This document shows, one piece after another, positions 23,788 through 32,913 of a stretch of DNA of 40,318 nucleotides. Position numbers and translations under genes: made by a program. The notes under the pieces were generated by a model. The model searched no databases and was not told where the DNA came from. It was given only the letters and a program-made list of their open reading frames with translations. The stretch spans positions 1 to 40,318 of the forward strand of contig CAMWCA010000031.1 in the NCBI GenBank assembly GCA_947172705.1. Reading direction: 5' to 3'. Source of the DNA: an uncultured Lachnospiraceae bacterium (GTDB taxonomy: Bacteria > Bacillota > Clostridia > Lachnospirales > Lachnospiraceae). Every line of letters starts with the position of its first letter. Position 1 is the stretch's first letter.

Positions 23788-23830
23788 TATTATGGTAAGC
23801 CGACTGGCAAAGCGCGGCGGCGTTTGCAGT

Positions 23831-24895
23831 TTATTTTACTGCTTTTTCAGCAAAGGAGGTGGTTACAAGTTCCTCATATGGAACCCGCTGAGGCAGTTCG
23901 CCGGCTTCCTCCAATATATTCTGAAGCAGGGTAAAGGAATCCTCCTGGAAGATCAGGTCGCCTTTCCAGGTATCCTGGTCATAGTAGCGCTTTACAATGG
24001 TGGTGAGAGTCTCCAGATCTGTTTCCTCAAATTGAGGCTGAATGGCTTTGGCAATTTCCTCCGGGGTGTGGGACGTAACATAATTCATTCCCTTTTGGAG
24101 TGCATTGGTGAAGGATTGAATGGTATCGGGATGGGCTTCAATGTAACTTTGTTTTGCAGAAAAAGCCGTATAGGGAACGTATCCGGAATCTTCCCCAAGG
24201 GATGCAACCACATAACCGTCGCCCTTTGCTTCCAGAGATGTGGCATGAGGCTCGAACTCAACTGTATAATCTCCCTGTCCGCCGGAAAATGCCGCTGCAG
24301 TGGAACCAAAGTCGATACTTTGATCAATGGTAAGATCTGCTTTGGGATCAATGCCGTTTTTCTTCAGAATAAATTCAAAGACCATTTCAGGCATACCGCC
24401 GGCGCGGCCGCCCAGAACAGTGGTTCCTTTCAGCATATCCCAGCTAAAATTGTCTACAGGGGTGCGGGAGACCAGAAAATTGCCGGCGCGCTGGGTAAGC
24501 TGTGCAAAATTCACTACATAATCCTGCGTGCCCCCTGCATAAGTATAAATAGTGGACTCGCTTCCCATAAAACCGATGTCGGCTTCGTCAGTGAGGACAG
24601 CGGTCATGGTTTTATCGGCGCCAAAGCCGGTGACAAGGGTCAGGTCGATGCCTTCCTCCTGAAAATAGCCTTCTTCAATGGCAACATACATAGGGGCGTA
24701 GAATATGGAGTGCGCCACTTCGTTCAGGGTAACTTTGACAGCTCCGCCGGAGCTTCCGGAAGAAGTGTCAGCGCTTTCTTTTTTACACCCGCTCAATGTG
24801 CCTGCAATCAGAAGCGTGGCAAGTAGAAGAGCTGTTGTTTTTCGGATGAAATAAGACGTCCTGGAGGGGACGGCTTTTCCTGGTAGTTTTCTCAT
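23831..24895 (-). CDS. ABC transporter substrate-binding lipoprotein (NMT1/THI5-like)
   Basis: This 354-aa lipoprotein carries a signal peptide and the lipobox LSGC (Cys37), so it is anchored on the outer face of the membrane. The mature part is a periplasmic-binding-protein fold of the NMT1/THI5 (SsuA/TauA, ThiY) group: VTLNEVAHSIFYAPMYVAIEEGYF, then GFGADKTMTAVLTDEADIGFMGSE, and later GGRAGGMPEMVFEFILKKNGID. This group binds taurine, sulfonates, nitrate or pyrimidine/riboflavin precursors, and the ligand cannot be told here. The start at 24895 lies behind GGAGG. No permease or ATPase is adjacent, so it is an orphan within this window. Confidence 0.85.
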   Translation of the reverse strand: MRKLPGKAVPSRTSYFIRKTTALLLATLLIAGTLSGCKKESADTSSGSSGGAVKVTLNEVAHSIFYAPMYVAIEEGYFQEEGIDLTLVTGFGADKTMTAVLTDEADIGFMGSESTIYTYAGGTQDYVVNFAQLTQRAGNFLVSRTPVDNFSWDMLKGTTVLGGRAGGMPEMVFEFILKKNGIDPKADLTIDQSIDFGSTAAAFSGGQGDYTVEFEPHATSLEAKGDGYVVASLGEDSGYVPYTAFSAKQSYIEAHPDTIQSFTNALQKGMNYVTSHTPEEIAKAIQPQFEETDLETLTTIVKRYYDQDTWKGDLIFQEDSFTLLQNILEEAGELPQRVPYEELVTTSFAEKAVK

Positions 24896-25004
24896 AATAA
24901 CCTCCATGTTTGCTTGATTTACCGGTTTAAAACCTATACCGGCGGTTGATGATTTATCATATGTACCAAAAAGGAAAAGTCGCCTGTCCCGCCGTTTCTT
25001 TTTA

Positions 25005-25033
25005 TAGACAACAAACGACAAAAACTATATAAT
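25005..25033 (+). promoter_or_regulatory. Promoter of the ydjI operon
   Basis: TAGACA (25005-25010), 17 nt and TATAAT (25028-25033) lie 44 nt before the ydjI start. Confidence 0.6.
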
Positions 25034-25077
25034 AGAAGCAATAGGGATTTGCCCCGGAAATGAAGGAGGATAAAAAA

Positions 25078-26439
25078 ATGGGTTTGATCAAAGCAATTAC
25101 CAGTGCAGCCCAGGGGGTTATGGCTGATCAGTGGAGAGAATATTTCTACTGTGATTCACTGGATACAGATGTATTGGTGACAAAGGGAAAAAAGCGCTCA
25201 AATGGAAAAGGCGCAGGAAACAACAGAGGGGAAGAAAATATTATTTCCAATGGTTCCGTGGTTGCCATCAATGAAGGACAGTGTATGATCATTGTAGACC
25301 AGGGAAAGGTCATTGAATTTTGCGCCGAGGCAGGAGAATTTACATACGATGCGTCTTCTGAACCGAGTTTACTGTACGGAAATTTGGGGGAGAACGTCAA
25401 AAAAACATTTTCCACAGTAGGAAGACGTTTTACCTTTGGCGGAGAAACCGCAAAGGATCAGAGAGTTTATTTCTTTAATACCAAGGAGATCATGGGAAAC
25501 AAATATGGAACAGCCAATCCTGTTCCCTTCCGGGTGGTAGATGAAAATATTGGTTTGGACATTGATATTTCTTTAAGGTGTAACGGAGAATACTCCTACA
25601 AGATCACAGATCCCCTTTTGTTCTATACAAATGTGTGTGGAAATGTGACAGAAGATTATGAGAGAAGCGAGATCGAAAGCCAGTTAAAGGCGGAGCTGAT
25701 GACAGCGCTGCAGCCGGCATTTGCAAAGATTTCCGCCATGGGAATTCGTTACAGTGCGGTTCCCGCCCACACCACGGAGCTTGCGGATGCCCTGAACGAG
25801 ATTCTCTCTGCAAAATGGGCGCAGCTCAGAGGAATCGAGATCGTATCTTTCGGAATTAATGCGTTGAAGGCTTCTCAGGAAGATGAGGAGATGATCAAGG
25901 AACTGCAAAAGAGCGCAGTGCTCCGCAATCCCAACATGGCGGCGGCTACTTTGGTGGGAGCGCAGGCAGAGGCTATGAAGGCGGCTGCATCCAATACCTC
26001 CACAGGTCCCATGATGGCTTTTGCAGGTATGAACATGGCAAATCAGGCAGGCGGCATGAATGCCCAGCAGTTGTTCCAGATGGGACAGCAACAGCCTGCC
26101 CCGGCGCCTCAGGCTCCGGTTCAACAGGAAGCGGCACCGGAAGTGAAGGAAGCGGCGCCTGCCCCGTCAGGCTGGAACTGCACCTGTGGAAAGACAGGCA
26201 ATACGGGAAAATTCTGTTCTGAATGCGGCGCGCCTCAGCCTGCACCGGAAGGCTGGACCTGCTCTTGTGGAAATGTAAATAAAGGCAAGTTCTGTTCCGA
26301 ATGCGGCGCTAAAAAGCCCGCAGGAGAGCCTTTGTACAGATGTGATAAATGCGGATGGGAGCCGGAAGACCCTAAAAACCCGCCAAAATTCTGCCCGGAA
26401 TGCGGCGACCCATTTGACGAGGGTGACATCAGGCAGTAG
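25078..26439 (+). CDS. ydjI: SPFH/YdjI-like protein with C-terminal zinc ribbons
   Basis: This 453-aa protein resembles B. subtilis YdjI (older label 'virion core protein'). The N-terminal SPFH-like part (about 1-270) includes WREYFYCDSLDTDVLV, NGSVVAINEGQCMIIVDQG and a long C-terminal helix. It is joined by an Ala/Gln/Pro linker (about 340-360) to three Cys-rich zinc ribbons (CTCGKTGNTGKFCSECG, CSCGNVNKGKFCSECG, CDKCGWEP...CPECG). GGAGG lies before the start at 25078. In Bacillus ydjI sits with ydjG and ydjH and the PspA-like ydjF in a membrane-stress operon; the same three partners are here but no PspA gene is in the window. Confidence 0.85.
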   Translation: MGLIKAITSAAQGVMADQWREYFYCDSLDTDVLVTKGKKRSNGKGAGNNRGEENIISNGSVVAINEGQCMIIVDQGKVIEFCAEAGEFTYDASSEPSLLYGNLGENVKKTFSTVGRRFTFGGETAKDQRVYFFNTKEIMGNKYGTANPVPFRVVDENIGLDIDISLRCNGEYSYKITDPLLFYTNVCGNVTEDYERSEIESQLKAELMTALQPAFAKISAMGIRYSAVPAHTTELADALNEILSAKWAQLRGIEIVSFGINALKASQEDEEMIKELQKSAVLRNPNMAAATLVGAQAEAMKAAASNTSTGPMMAFAGMNMANQAGGMNAQQLFQMGQQQPAPAPQAPVQQEAAPEVKEAAPAPSGWNCTCGKTGNTGKFCSECGAPQPAPEGWTCSCGNVNKGKFCSECGAKKPAGEPLYRCDKCGWEPEDPKNPPKFCPECGDPFDEGDIRQ

Positions 26440-26462
26440 TTTTCTTTTGAACGGAGGAGAAA

Positions 26463-27240
26463 GTGAGTGGGTTTGATACGAATTTAGATGCTGAAGTTGC
26501 ATCTACTATGGAAGAAACAGATAAAAAATGCCCATCCTGCGGCGGGGTCATGGATTTTGACCCCGCCACAGGCGGGTTAAGCTGTCCTTACTGCGGGCAT
26601 ATGGAGGAGATTACCGTCAACAAACAGGAAGCTTTGAGCGCGGAAGAGCTTGCCCTTGATAAGGCGGATAAACTGGAAAATTGTGACTGGGGAGCGGAGA
26701 AGAAAACCATTATATGCAATTCCTGCGGTGCAGAATCGGTTTATGATGCGCTGGAAATTGCGGCAGTCTGTCCTTTTTGCGGTTCCAATCAGGTGATGGA
26801 GGCTGCCGATCAAAATACCATGGCTCCAGGGGCTTGAACCCTATCGAACGGCGGAAAATAAGGCATATAAGCCGGAGTATATTGCAGGCTTTGTGGCGGA
26901 GAGATATTCTCTTGGCGTCAGCAATGCATGGGAATTGACCAAAGACAGTATGCGTTTTAAGTTGAAGGAAAACATTGAGCGTGACATCAGAAGAGAGCAT
27001 AACGCAGACCGGGTGAGAAATTTGAAGATCGATACCCTGTTTCAGAATATGACGTATAAATATCTGCTGTTGCCGGTTTGGATCTCCAGCTATAAGTATA
27101 AGGAGAAGGTTTATCAGTTCATGGTAAATGGGCAGACGGGAAAGGTGTCCGGAAGAACCCCTATTTCGATACCCAAGGTAGTTATTAGCATAATAGGCGT
27201 TATTTTAATAATTGCTTTGATTATGTGGATGAGCAGATAG
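26463..27240 (+). pseudogene. ydjG-like zinc-ribbon membrane protein gene, broken by an internal deletion
   Basis: The reading frame opens at GTG 26463 behind GGAGGAGAAA and encodes two zinc ribbons (CPSCGG...CPYCG and CNSCGAES...CPFCGS), then hits TGA at 26835-26837 after MAPGA. In the next frame, starting near 26833, a second stretch (LEPYRTAENKAYKPEYIAGF to 27240) runs about 135 codons and ends with a membrane segment. Intact relatives (YdjG type, about 340-390 aa) carry a middle segment between these parts that is missing here. The best reading is an out-of-frame internal deletion near 26832. A sequencing or assembly error cannot explain over 100 lost codons unless the assembly collapsed. 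Flanking genes ydjI and ydjH are intact. Confidence 0.8.
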
Positions 27241-27273
27241 ACGGAGAGAAGATGAAGAAGGGATAAGGAAGCT

Positions 27274-28068
27274 ATGAATGATAGTGGGGTGCTGATGGGG
27301 CAAGTGATTGGCGGCGTTGTATGTCTGGGGATACCTCTTTTGGTGGTAGGAAGTGTGTTTTATGTGATCTGGAGATTAAGACGCCTTGCCGAAAAGGCAG
27401 CCAGGCTGTCTGAAGAGGCATTCGGAACCTCTGACCTCAGGGAGGGATTCAGACAGGTGGAACAGGAGTATGCGGCTACCCCTAAATCAGTTTCAGCAAT
27501 GACAAGTCTGTATCTTCCTAAAATTAAGAAAGATTTTCCGGAATTTCAGTATGATGAGATGAAAAGCAGGGCGGAGAATGTATTGACTTCCTATTTGCTT
27601 GCCGTTGACGGTATGAATCCCGGCGTTTTAACAGAAGGAAACAGAGAGCTTCGGGATAGGCTGGAAATGCACATACAAATGCTGAAAGGTGCCAGAAAAA
27701 GAGAATATTACAAGAGCGTTAAGATCCATAGGACAGAAATCAGCGATTATAAAAAGGGAAGTGGAAGATGTATCATTACCTTTCAGACCGCGGTTCAGTA
27801 TTATCACACCGTTAAGGATGAAGAGGGGAAGCTTCTTGAGGGAAGCAGCGAAATGCTGACCCAGTCAAAATACAATACAGATGTTATTTATATACAGGAC
27901 AGAGAGCTGATCAAGGATGAAAGGGACTTATCCCTGGGATTGAACTGTCCTAACTGCGGTGCGCCTATTGATGGAACGGGAAGAAAAGTCTGCGAATATT
28001 GTGGGACGCCCATTGTGGAGCTTAATATTTATGCCTGGAGCTTCAGCAATCTTACGGAAGCAAAATAA
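27274..28068 (+). CDS. ydjH: YdjH-like membrane protein with zinc ribbon
   Basis: This 264-aa protein has one N-terminal membrane segment (about 10-35), then a short helical region and a Tim44-like domain (about 65-215, with SLYLPKIKKDFPEFQYDEM and later ITFQTAVQYYHT), and a C-terminal zinc ribbon CPNCGAP...CEYCGTP. This is the layout of B. subtilis YdjH, which works with YdjG and YdjI at the membrane. Since the YdjG-like gene is broken, YdjH may have lost its partner here. AAGGAAGCT precedes the ATG. Confidence 0.8.
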   Translation: MNDSGVLMGQVIGGVVCLGIPLLVVGSVFYVIWRLRRLAEKAARLSEEAFGTSDLREGFRQVEQEYAATPKSVSAMTSLYLPKIKKDFPEFQYDEMKSRAENVLTSYLLAVDGMNPGVLTEGNRELRDRLEMHIQMLKGARKREYYKSVKIHRTEISDYKKGSGRCIITFQTAVQYYHTVKDEEGKLLEGSSEMLTQSKYNTDVIYIQDRELIKDERDLSLGLNCPNCGAPIDGTGRKVCEYCGTPIVELNIYAWSFSNLTEAK

Positions 28069-28091
28069 TCAGAGTTTTGGGAGTTTGATAC

Positions 28092-30386
28092 ATGAGCATT
28101 TATGATACCTTGAATGAACAGCAGAAAAAGGGCGTTTTTACCACAGAAGGTCCCGTGCTTCTACTTGCCGGGGCGGGTTCGGGAAAGACCCGTGTGCTGA
28201 CCCACAGAATTGCTTACCTGATCGATGAACTGGGGGTGAATGCCTGGAATATTATGGCGATCACATTTACCAATAAGGCGGCGGGAGAGATGAAAGAGCG
28301 GGTGGAGGAACTTGTTGGCATGGGATCGGACAGCATTTGGGTGACTACCTTCCATTCCTCATGCGTGAGGATTCTGCGCCGTTACGGGGACAGGATAGGA
28401 TTTGACAATCATTTTACCATTTATGATACAGACGATCAGAAATCGGTAATGAAGGAGATTTGCAAAAGATTTCAGATCGATACCAAAACGCTGAAGGAAC
28501 GGACGATTCTCTCCGCCATTTCTTCCGCCAAGGATGAACTGATCTCTCCTGAGGAATATGAACTAAATGCTATGGGAGATTTCAGAAAGCAGAAGATTGC
28601 TCAGGTCTACAGGGAATATCAATCTGTTTTAAAGAAAAGCAACGCCATGGATTTTGATGATCTGATCGTGAAAACAGTGGAACTTTTCAAAGGGGATAAA
28701 GAAGTCCTTGAAAGCTATCAGAGACGGTTTAAGTATATTATGGTAGATGAGTATCAGGATACCAATACCGCGCAGTTTGAATTGATCAGGCTTCTTGCCG
28801 AGTCGCATCATAATCTATGCGTGGTGGGAGATGACGATCAGTCTATTTACAAATTCAGAGGCGCCAATATCAGAAATATTCTGGACTTTGAGCAGGTATA
28901 CCCGGAAGCGGAGGTGATACGGTTAGAGCAAAATTACCGTTCCACTCAGAATGTGCTGGATGCGGCAAATGCAGTGATCCGGAATAACAAGGGACGAAAA
29001 TCCAAGACCCTTTGGACAGATAAGGGAGAGGGGAACCGGATTCATTTCAGGCAGTTTGACAACGCCTATGAGGAGGCAGAATTTATTGCGGATGATGTGG
29101 CAAGGAAAAAAAGAGAAGGGAAGGCGGATTTTTCCAATTGCGCAGTACTTTTCAGAACCAATGCCCAGGCGCGTCTTTTGGAGGAGCGTTTTATTCTGGA
29201 AGGAATTCCCTATGATGTGGTCGGCGGTACAAATTTTTATGCCAGAAGAGAGATCAAGGATCTGCTTGCTTATCTGAAAACCATTGATAACGGGCGTGAT
29301 GATTTGGCTGTCAAGCGTATTATCAATGTGCCCAGGAGAGGAATTGGGGCAGCTACCCTTGCCAAGGTGCAGGATTACGCAGACATGCGGGAGATCAGCT
29401 TTTACGATGCATTGCGCCAGGCGGATGAAATCACGGGGCTTGGAAAAAGCGCGGCAAAGCTGAAGCCCTTTGTGACGATGATACAGTCCTTTCGGAGCAA
29501 GCTGGAGTTCTATGGGCTGGAGGATCTGATCCGGGATGTGATCGAAACCACTGGCTATGTTGCCCAGCTGGAAGCATCCGATGAGGAGGATGCAGAGAAC
29601 CGGATCGAGAACATTGATGAATTGATCAGTAAGATCGTAGCTTTTGAAGAAACACATGATCAGCCTGCTTTGGGAGAATTTTTGGAAGAAGTTGCGTTGG
29701 TGGCGGACATTGATCATGTGGAGGGAGGAAGCAATAAGGTGCTTCTCATGACACTGCATAGCGCCAAAGGACTGGAGTTTTCCCATGTGTATCTTGCCGG
29801 GATGGAGGATGGGATCTTTCCCAGTTACATGACCATTGCGTCGGACGATCCAGAGGAAATAGAAGAAGAGAGAAGACTTGCCTATGTGGGAATTACAAGG
29901 GCGAAGGAGGATCTGACCCTTTGTTATGCAAGAATGCGTATGGTGCGGGGAGAGACACAGATGAATGCGGTAAGCCGGTTTGTCAGAGAAATACCTGAGG
30001 AGCTGATGGATAACCGTCCTCCCGGTGCGAAGGTATATTTTGAGGATGCGCCTTTTGACCAGACAGAGACTGTAAAATCTCAGCCTTATCGCTACAAACC
30101 CTCAGCGGTGTTGTCGCCGAAGAGGACGGCATCGGAGAATAAGCCTTTCATTGCAGGGGGCGGAGCCGCCGCGCTTCAAAGCGCCGGAATTCATAAAGGA
30201 ATTGGAGCCGTCACCGGAGGAAAACCTGATTATGATATAAATGACCGGGTAAAGCATACAAAATACGGGGAAGGAACGGTAACGGATATTGAGCCGGGTC
30301 CCAGAGACTATAAAGTGACGGTGGATTTTGACAATGCAGGGCAGAAAATCATGTATGCCGCCTTTGCAAGGCTGGTCAAAATATGA
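28092..30386 (+). CDS. pcrA: ATP-dependent DNA helicase PcrA (UvrD/Rep family)
   Basis: This superfamily 1A 3'-5' helicase of 764 aa unwinds DNA in repair and at stalled RNA polymerase. Motif I is AGAGSGKTR (26-34), motif Ia is ITFTNKAAGEMKERV, motif II is VDEYQDTN, motif III is GDDDQSIYKFRGA, and the C-terminal motifs are LMTLHSAKGLEF and AYVGITRAKEDL. The last ~50 residues (YDINDRVKHTKYGEGTVTDIE...) form the Tudor-like domain that PcrA uses to bind RNA polymerase. GGGAG precedes the ATG. Confidence 0.97.
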   Translation: MSIYDTLNEQQKKGVFTTEGPVLLLAGAGSGKTRVLTHRIAYLIDELGVNAWNIMAITFTNKAAGEMKERVEELVGMGSDSIWVTTFHSSCVRILRRYGDRIGFDNHFTIYDTDDQKSVMKEICKRFQIDTKTLKERTILSAISSAKDELISPEEYELNAMGDFRKQKIAQVYREYQSVLKKSNAMDFDDLIVKTVELFKGDKEVLESYQRRFKYIMVDEYQDTNTAQFELIRLLAESHHNLCVVGDDDQSIYKFRGANIRNILDFEQVYPEAEVIRLEQNYRSTQNVLDAANAVIRNNKGRKSKTLWTDKGEGNRIHFRQFDNAYEEAEFIADDVARKKREGKADFSNCAVLFRTNAQARLLEERFILEGIPYDVVGGTNFYARREIKDLLAYLKTIDNGRDDLAVKRIINVPRRGIGAATLAKVQDYADMREISFYDALRQADEITGLGKSAAKLKPFVTMIQSFRSKLEFYGLEDLIRDVIETTGYVAQLEASDEEDAENRIENIDELISKIVAFEETHDQPALGEFLEEVALVADIDHVEGGSNKVLLMTLHSAKGLEFSHVYLAGMEDGIFPSYMTIASDDPEEIEEERRLAYVGITRAKEDLTLCYARMRMVRGETQMNAVSRFVREIPEELMDNRPPGAKVYFEDAPFDQTETVKSQPYRYKPSAVLSPKRTASENKPFIAGGGAAALQSAGIHKGIGAVTGGKPDYDINDRVKHTKYGEGTVTDIEPGPRDYKVTVDFDNAGQKIMYAAFARLVKI

Positions 30387-30574
30387 ACTGGAAAAAATTA
30401 AAAATTTTGTAAAGTTTTTCAAATTACTGTAGTAAAAATTCACGGTAAATGTTATATTATTAATCAAGAAGGAAATAATATTTCAAAGGCATTTTGAGTA
30501 CAAAAAGCATTTTGATGCGGTTTCTTGTGAAAATGAAATAAGCAAAGAGCATAAAAGAAAGGGAGGCATATACC

Positions 30575-30904
30575 ATGAATACATGGAACAAGATCGAAGA
30601 ATTAATGGAGTTTGTGAAAACCCATGATATCAAGGAGTTGAAGGACTACTGGAATCATAAGGAAGAGGAGAAGAGAAATAACACTCTTTTATGGGTGCTT
30701 GCCATTATCGGCGCTGTAGCGGCAGTGGCAGCCATTGCGTACGCTGTATACCGTTATCTGACGCCTGATTATCTGGAAGATTTTGACGATGATTTTGATG
30801 ACGACTTTGAAGATGATTTCTTTGAGGACGAAGAAGACGAAGCGGAAGCAGAAAAGAAGCCCCAGGTGTCTAATGCAGCGACAGAGGAAGATTTTGCAGA
30901 ATAA
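30575..30904 (+). CDS. Small acidic single-pass membrane protein, function unknown
   Basis: This 109-aa protein has a basic/acidic N-terminal helix (1-35), one membrane segment (about 38-60) and a strongly acidic tail (DDDFDDDFEDDFFEDEEDEAEAE). A good GGGAGG lies 9-10 nt before the ATG, and the gene has its own terminator. Similar small proteins occur in other Lachnospiraceae, but I cannot assign a role. Confidence 0.75.
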   Translation: MNTWNKIEELMEFVKTHDIKELKDYWNHKEEEKRNNTLLWVLAIIGAVAAVAAIAYAVYRYLTPDYLEDFDDDFDDDFEDDFFEDEEDEAEAEKKPQVSNAATEEDFAE

Positions 30905-30933
30905 ATGTTTCTTTAAGGTTTGAAAGCAAAAGT

Positions 30934-30962
30934 GGGATGTGCAGAAGTGTACATCCCTTTTT
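30934..30962 (+). terminator. Terminator after the acidic membrane protein gene
   Basis: GGGATGT pairs with ACATCCC around a 10-nt loop, followed by TTTTT. Confidence 0.8.
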
Positions 30963-30964
30963 AT

Positions 30965-31069
30965 GCGCAGTCCCGTGCAGAGGAAATATGCCGCTAAGGC
31001 GGCGCACAGGGAACGCGACGAGCAGGGAAAACTTTCCCTGCTCAATTGTATATGGCAGGGATGCCATAT
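30965..31069. other. Structured leader upstream of rumA
   Basis: Three inverted repeats follow one another without a T tail: TCCCGTGC...GCGCACAGGGA (about 30971-31011), an 11-bp stem GAGCAGGGAAA/TTTCCCTGCTC (31020-31043), and TATGGC/GCCATA (31051-31066). It may be an mRNA leader or a small dispersed repeat. No known riboswitch was recognised. Confidence 0.45.
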
Positions 31070-31094
31070 GTGACAGACAGGCAGGATGGTGTTT

Positions 31095-32519
31095 ATGAAA
31101 AAAGGACAAGTGTTAACAGGAATGGTAGAAAAGGTTGATTTCCCCAATAAAGGGCTTGTATTTACCGAAGAGGGAAATTGCATTGTAAAAAATGTATTGC
31201 CGGGGCAGAAGGTGACTTTTATGGTGCAGAAAAAGCGGAATGGAAGAGCAGAGGGGAGGCTTCTTAAAATAGAAGAAAATTCTCCTTTGGAGCGAAAAAG
31301 CCCCTGTCCTCATTTTGGGGAATGCGGCGGCTGCGCTTATCAGTCTTTGCCCTATGAGGAACAGTGTAAAATCAAGGAGATGCAGGTGAAAAAGCTGCTG
31401 GAGGGCGCTCTTGCGGGACAATCGGAGGCATGGGTGTTTGAAGGGATCAAGGAAAGCCCCGCGAAAACCGGATATCGAAATAAAATGGAGTTTTCTTTTG
31501 GGGATTCCTACAAGGATGGACCGCTGGCGCTGGGGATGCATAAGCGAGGAAGCTTTTATGATATCGTTACTGTGAAGGACTGTCAGATCGTAGATGAGGA
31601 TTACCGAAAAATTCTGGGTTTTACCAGAGACTTTTTCCAGGAGGAGAGCTTTTATCACAGGCTGAGGCACACTGGATATCTGCGGCATCTTGTGGTGAGA
31701 AAAGCGGCGAAGACGGGAGAAATCTTGATTGCCCTGGTTACCACCTCCCAGCGTGATCAGGAGGAAACACTATTAAATGAATGGAAGGACAAGCTGTTAA
31801 ATCTTGATTTAACAGGGAAAATAGCAGGAATTTTGCATGTTGTCAATGATTCTGTGGCGGATGTAGTGCAGAGTGACCGCACGGATGTATTGTATGGTCA
31901 GGATTATTTTTATGAGGAATTGCTGGGATTGAAATTTAGAATTTCTCTTTTTTCTTTTTTCCAAACCAATTCTTTGGGGGCAGAGGTGCTCTATGAAACT
32001 GCAAGAGAATACATTGGCGACAGTGTTTCTTTGGGGAAAGATGGGAAACCGGAGAAGATCGTTTTTGACCTTTACAGCGGAACCGGAACCATTGCCCAGC
32101 TTATGGCGCCGGCAGCAAAGAAGGTGATCGGCGTGGAGATCGTGGAAGAAGCAGTGGAGGCGGCAAGGAGAAACGCGGAACTAAATGGTTTACATAACTG
32201 CGAATTTATTGCCGGAGATGTGCTGAAGGTGTTGGATGAGATCACGGAAAAGCCCGATATGATCATTTTGGACCCTCCCCGGGATGGGATTCATCCCAAG
32301 GCGCTTAAAAAGATTATTGGCTATGGTATTGATAAGCTGGTGTATATTTCTTGCAAACCTACCAGCCTGGCGAGAGATCTGGAGGTGTTTTTGGAAAATG
32401 GGTATGTGGTGGAGAGATCGGTGGCGGTGGATCAGTTTCCGTGGACAGCGAACGTGGAGGTAATAATAAAGATGCAGTATACTCCCCAACAAGTTGGGGT
32501 GGGAAAAGAGAAGAAATAG
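31095..32519 (+). CDS. rlmD: 23S rRNA (uracil-5-)-methyltransferase RumA/RlmD family
   Basis: This 474-aa SAM-dependent methyltransferase makes m5U in RNA. An N-terminal TRAM domain (about 1-58) is followed by the iron-sulfur cysteines (CPHFGECGGC, 71-80), the SAM site FDLYSGTGTIAQLM, DPPRDGIHPKAL, and the catalytic Cys in YISCKPTSLARDL. The C-terminus WTANVEVIIKMQY is the conserved family end. The last 23 codons lie inside a 190-bp block that is repeated at 40011, so this C-terminus may have been supplied by an integrated element, which leaves the enzyme intact. The start at 31095 lies behind AGGATGG; an ATG at 31086 is possible. Confidence 0.92.
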   Translation: MKKGQVLTGMVEKVDFPNKGLVFTEEGNCIVKNVLPGQKVTFMVQKKRNGRAEGRLLKIEENSPLERKSPCPHFGECGGCAYQSLPYEEQCKIKEMQVKKLLEGALAGQSEAWVFEGIKESPAKTGYRNKMEFSFGDSYKDGPLALGMHKRGSFYDIVTVKDCQIVDEDYRKILGFTRDFFQEESFYHRLRHTGYLRHLVVRKAAKTGEILIALVTTSQRDQEETLLNEWKDKLLNLDLTGKIAGILHVVNDSVADVVQSDRTDVLYGQDYFYEELLGLKFRISLFSFFQTNSLGAEVLYETAREYIGDSVSLGKDGKPEKIVFDLYSGTGTIAQLMAPAAKKVIGVEIVEEAVEAARRNAELNGLHNCEFIAGDVLKVLDEITEKPDMIILDPPRDGIHPKALKKIIGYGIDKLVYISCKPTSLARDLEVFLENGYVVERSVAVDQFPWTANVEVIIKMQYTPQQVGVGKEKK

Positions 32520-32640
32520 GGGGTCTAAACCACAAGATGTTGGTGGTTAAAGGCAAGCAAGCTTGCCTTGGGCAAAAATTGGAGCGAAAATCGACCAGTT
32601 TTTGCCCTATTTTTTTGCCCGTTTTTATAGATGCGTAGGA
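32451..32640 (+). repeat. Direct repeat, left copy (rumA 3' end plus hairpins and terminator)
   Basis: This block is about 90% identical by eye to 40011-40199. It holds the last rumA codons, CCCCAAC/GTTGGGG (32484-32499), ACCAC/GTGGT (about 32529-32547), AGGCAAGC/GCTTGCCT (32551-32568), and the terminator. In the right copy the third hairpin reads AGGCAAAC/GTTTGCCT: one G-C pair has become A-T, a compensatory change. Confidence 0.85.
32570..32616 (+). terminator. Terminator of rumA (left repeat)
   Basis: GGGCAAAAATTGG pairs with CCAGTTTTTGCCC (one mismatch), followed by TATTTTTTT. The same structure is in the right repeat. Confidence 0.8.
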
Positions 32641-32689
32641 GTCAAAATCGGTTTTGGGGAATTTTCAGAATGGGAAGGAGGTGGAAACC

Positions 32690-32913
32690 AGAATATCTCA
32701 TAAAAAGCGGGTTGTAGACAACTGGTGGAAAACTATGAACAGCGGGCGAAGGACATAGACGCTTTCCTGAGCAGTAATAGCGGTCGGATACCGGTGTTTG
32801 ACAATGACCTTGTCAGACGGCTGGTTGCAAGTATCAAAGTAATGTCGGCGGACAGGATACAGATACAGTTCCAGTCCGGCATCGTCATGGAACAGGAGAT
32901 CGGGAATGAGTAA
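32690..32913 (+). pseudogene. Remnant of a serine recombinase (C-terminal end)
   Basis: The last ~60 codons (to the TGA/TAA region at 32913) read NYEQRAKDIDAFLSS and then IPVFDNDLVRRLVASIKV and RIQIQFQSGIVMEQEI, which is the usual end of large serine recombinases of Firmicutes transposons (F/Y-D-x-x-L-V-x-x-L-V, then IxIxFxSG). Just upstream, another frame reads ISHKKRVVDN and could be joined to it by a 1-nt frameshift near 32720. No resolvase domain or catalytic Ser is left. It lies 50 nt inside the left repeat, the usual place of an element's recombinase, and supports loss of the integration enzyme. Confidence 0.6.

Noticed and set aside
23762..24826. 354-aa open frame on the plus strand
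   Set aside because: It lies antisense to the substrate-binding lipoprotein, has no family features, and its composition is that of a shadow frame.
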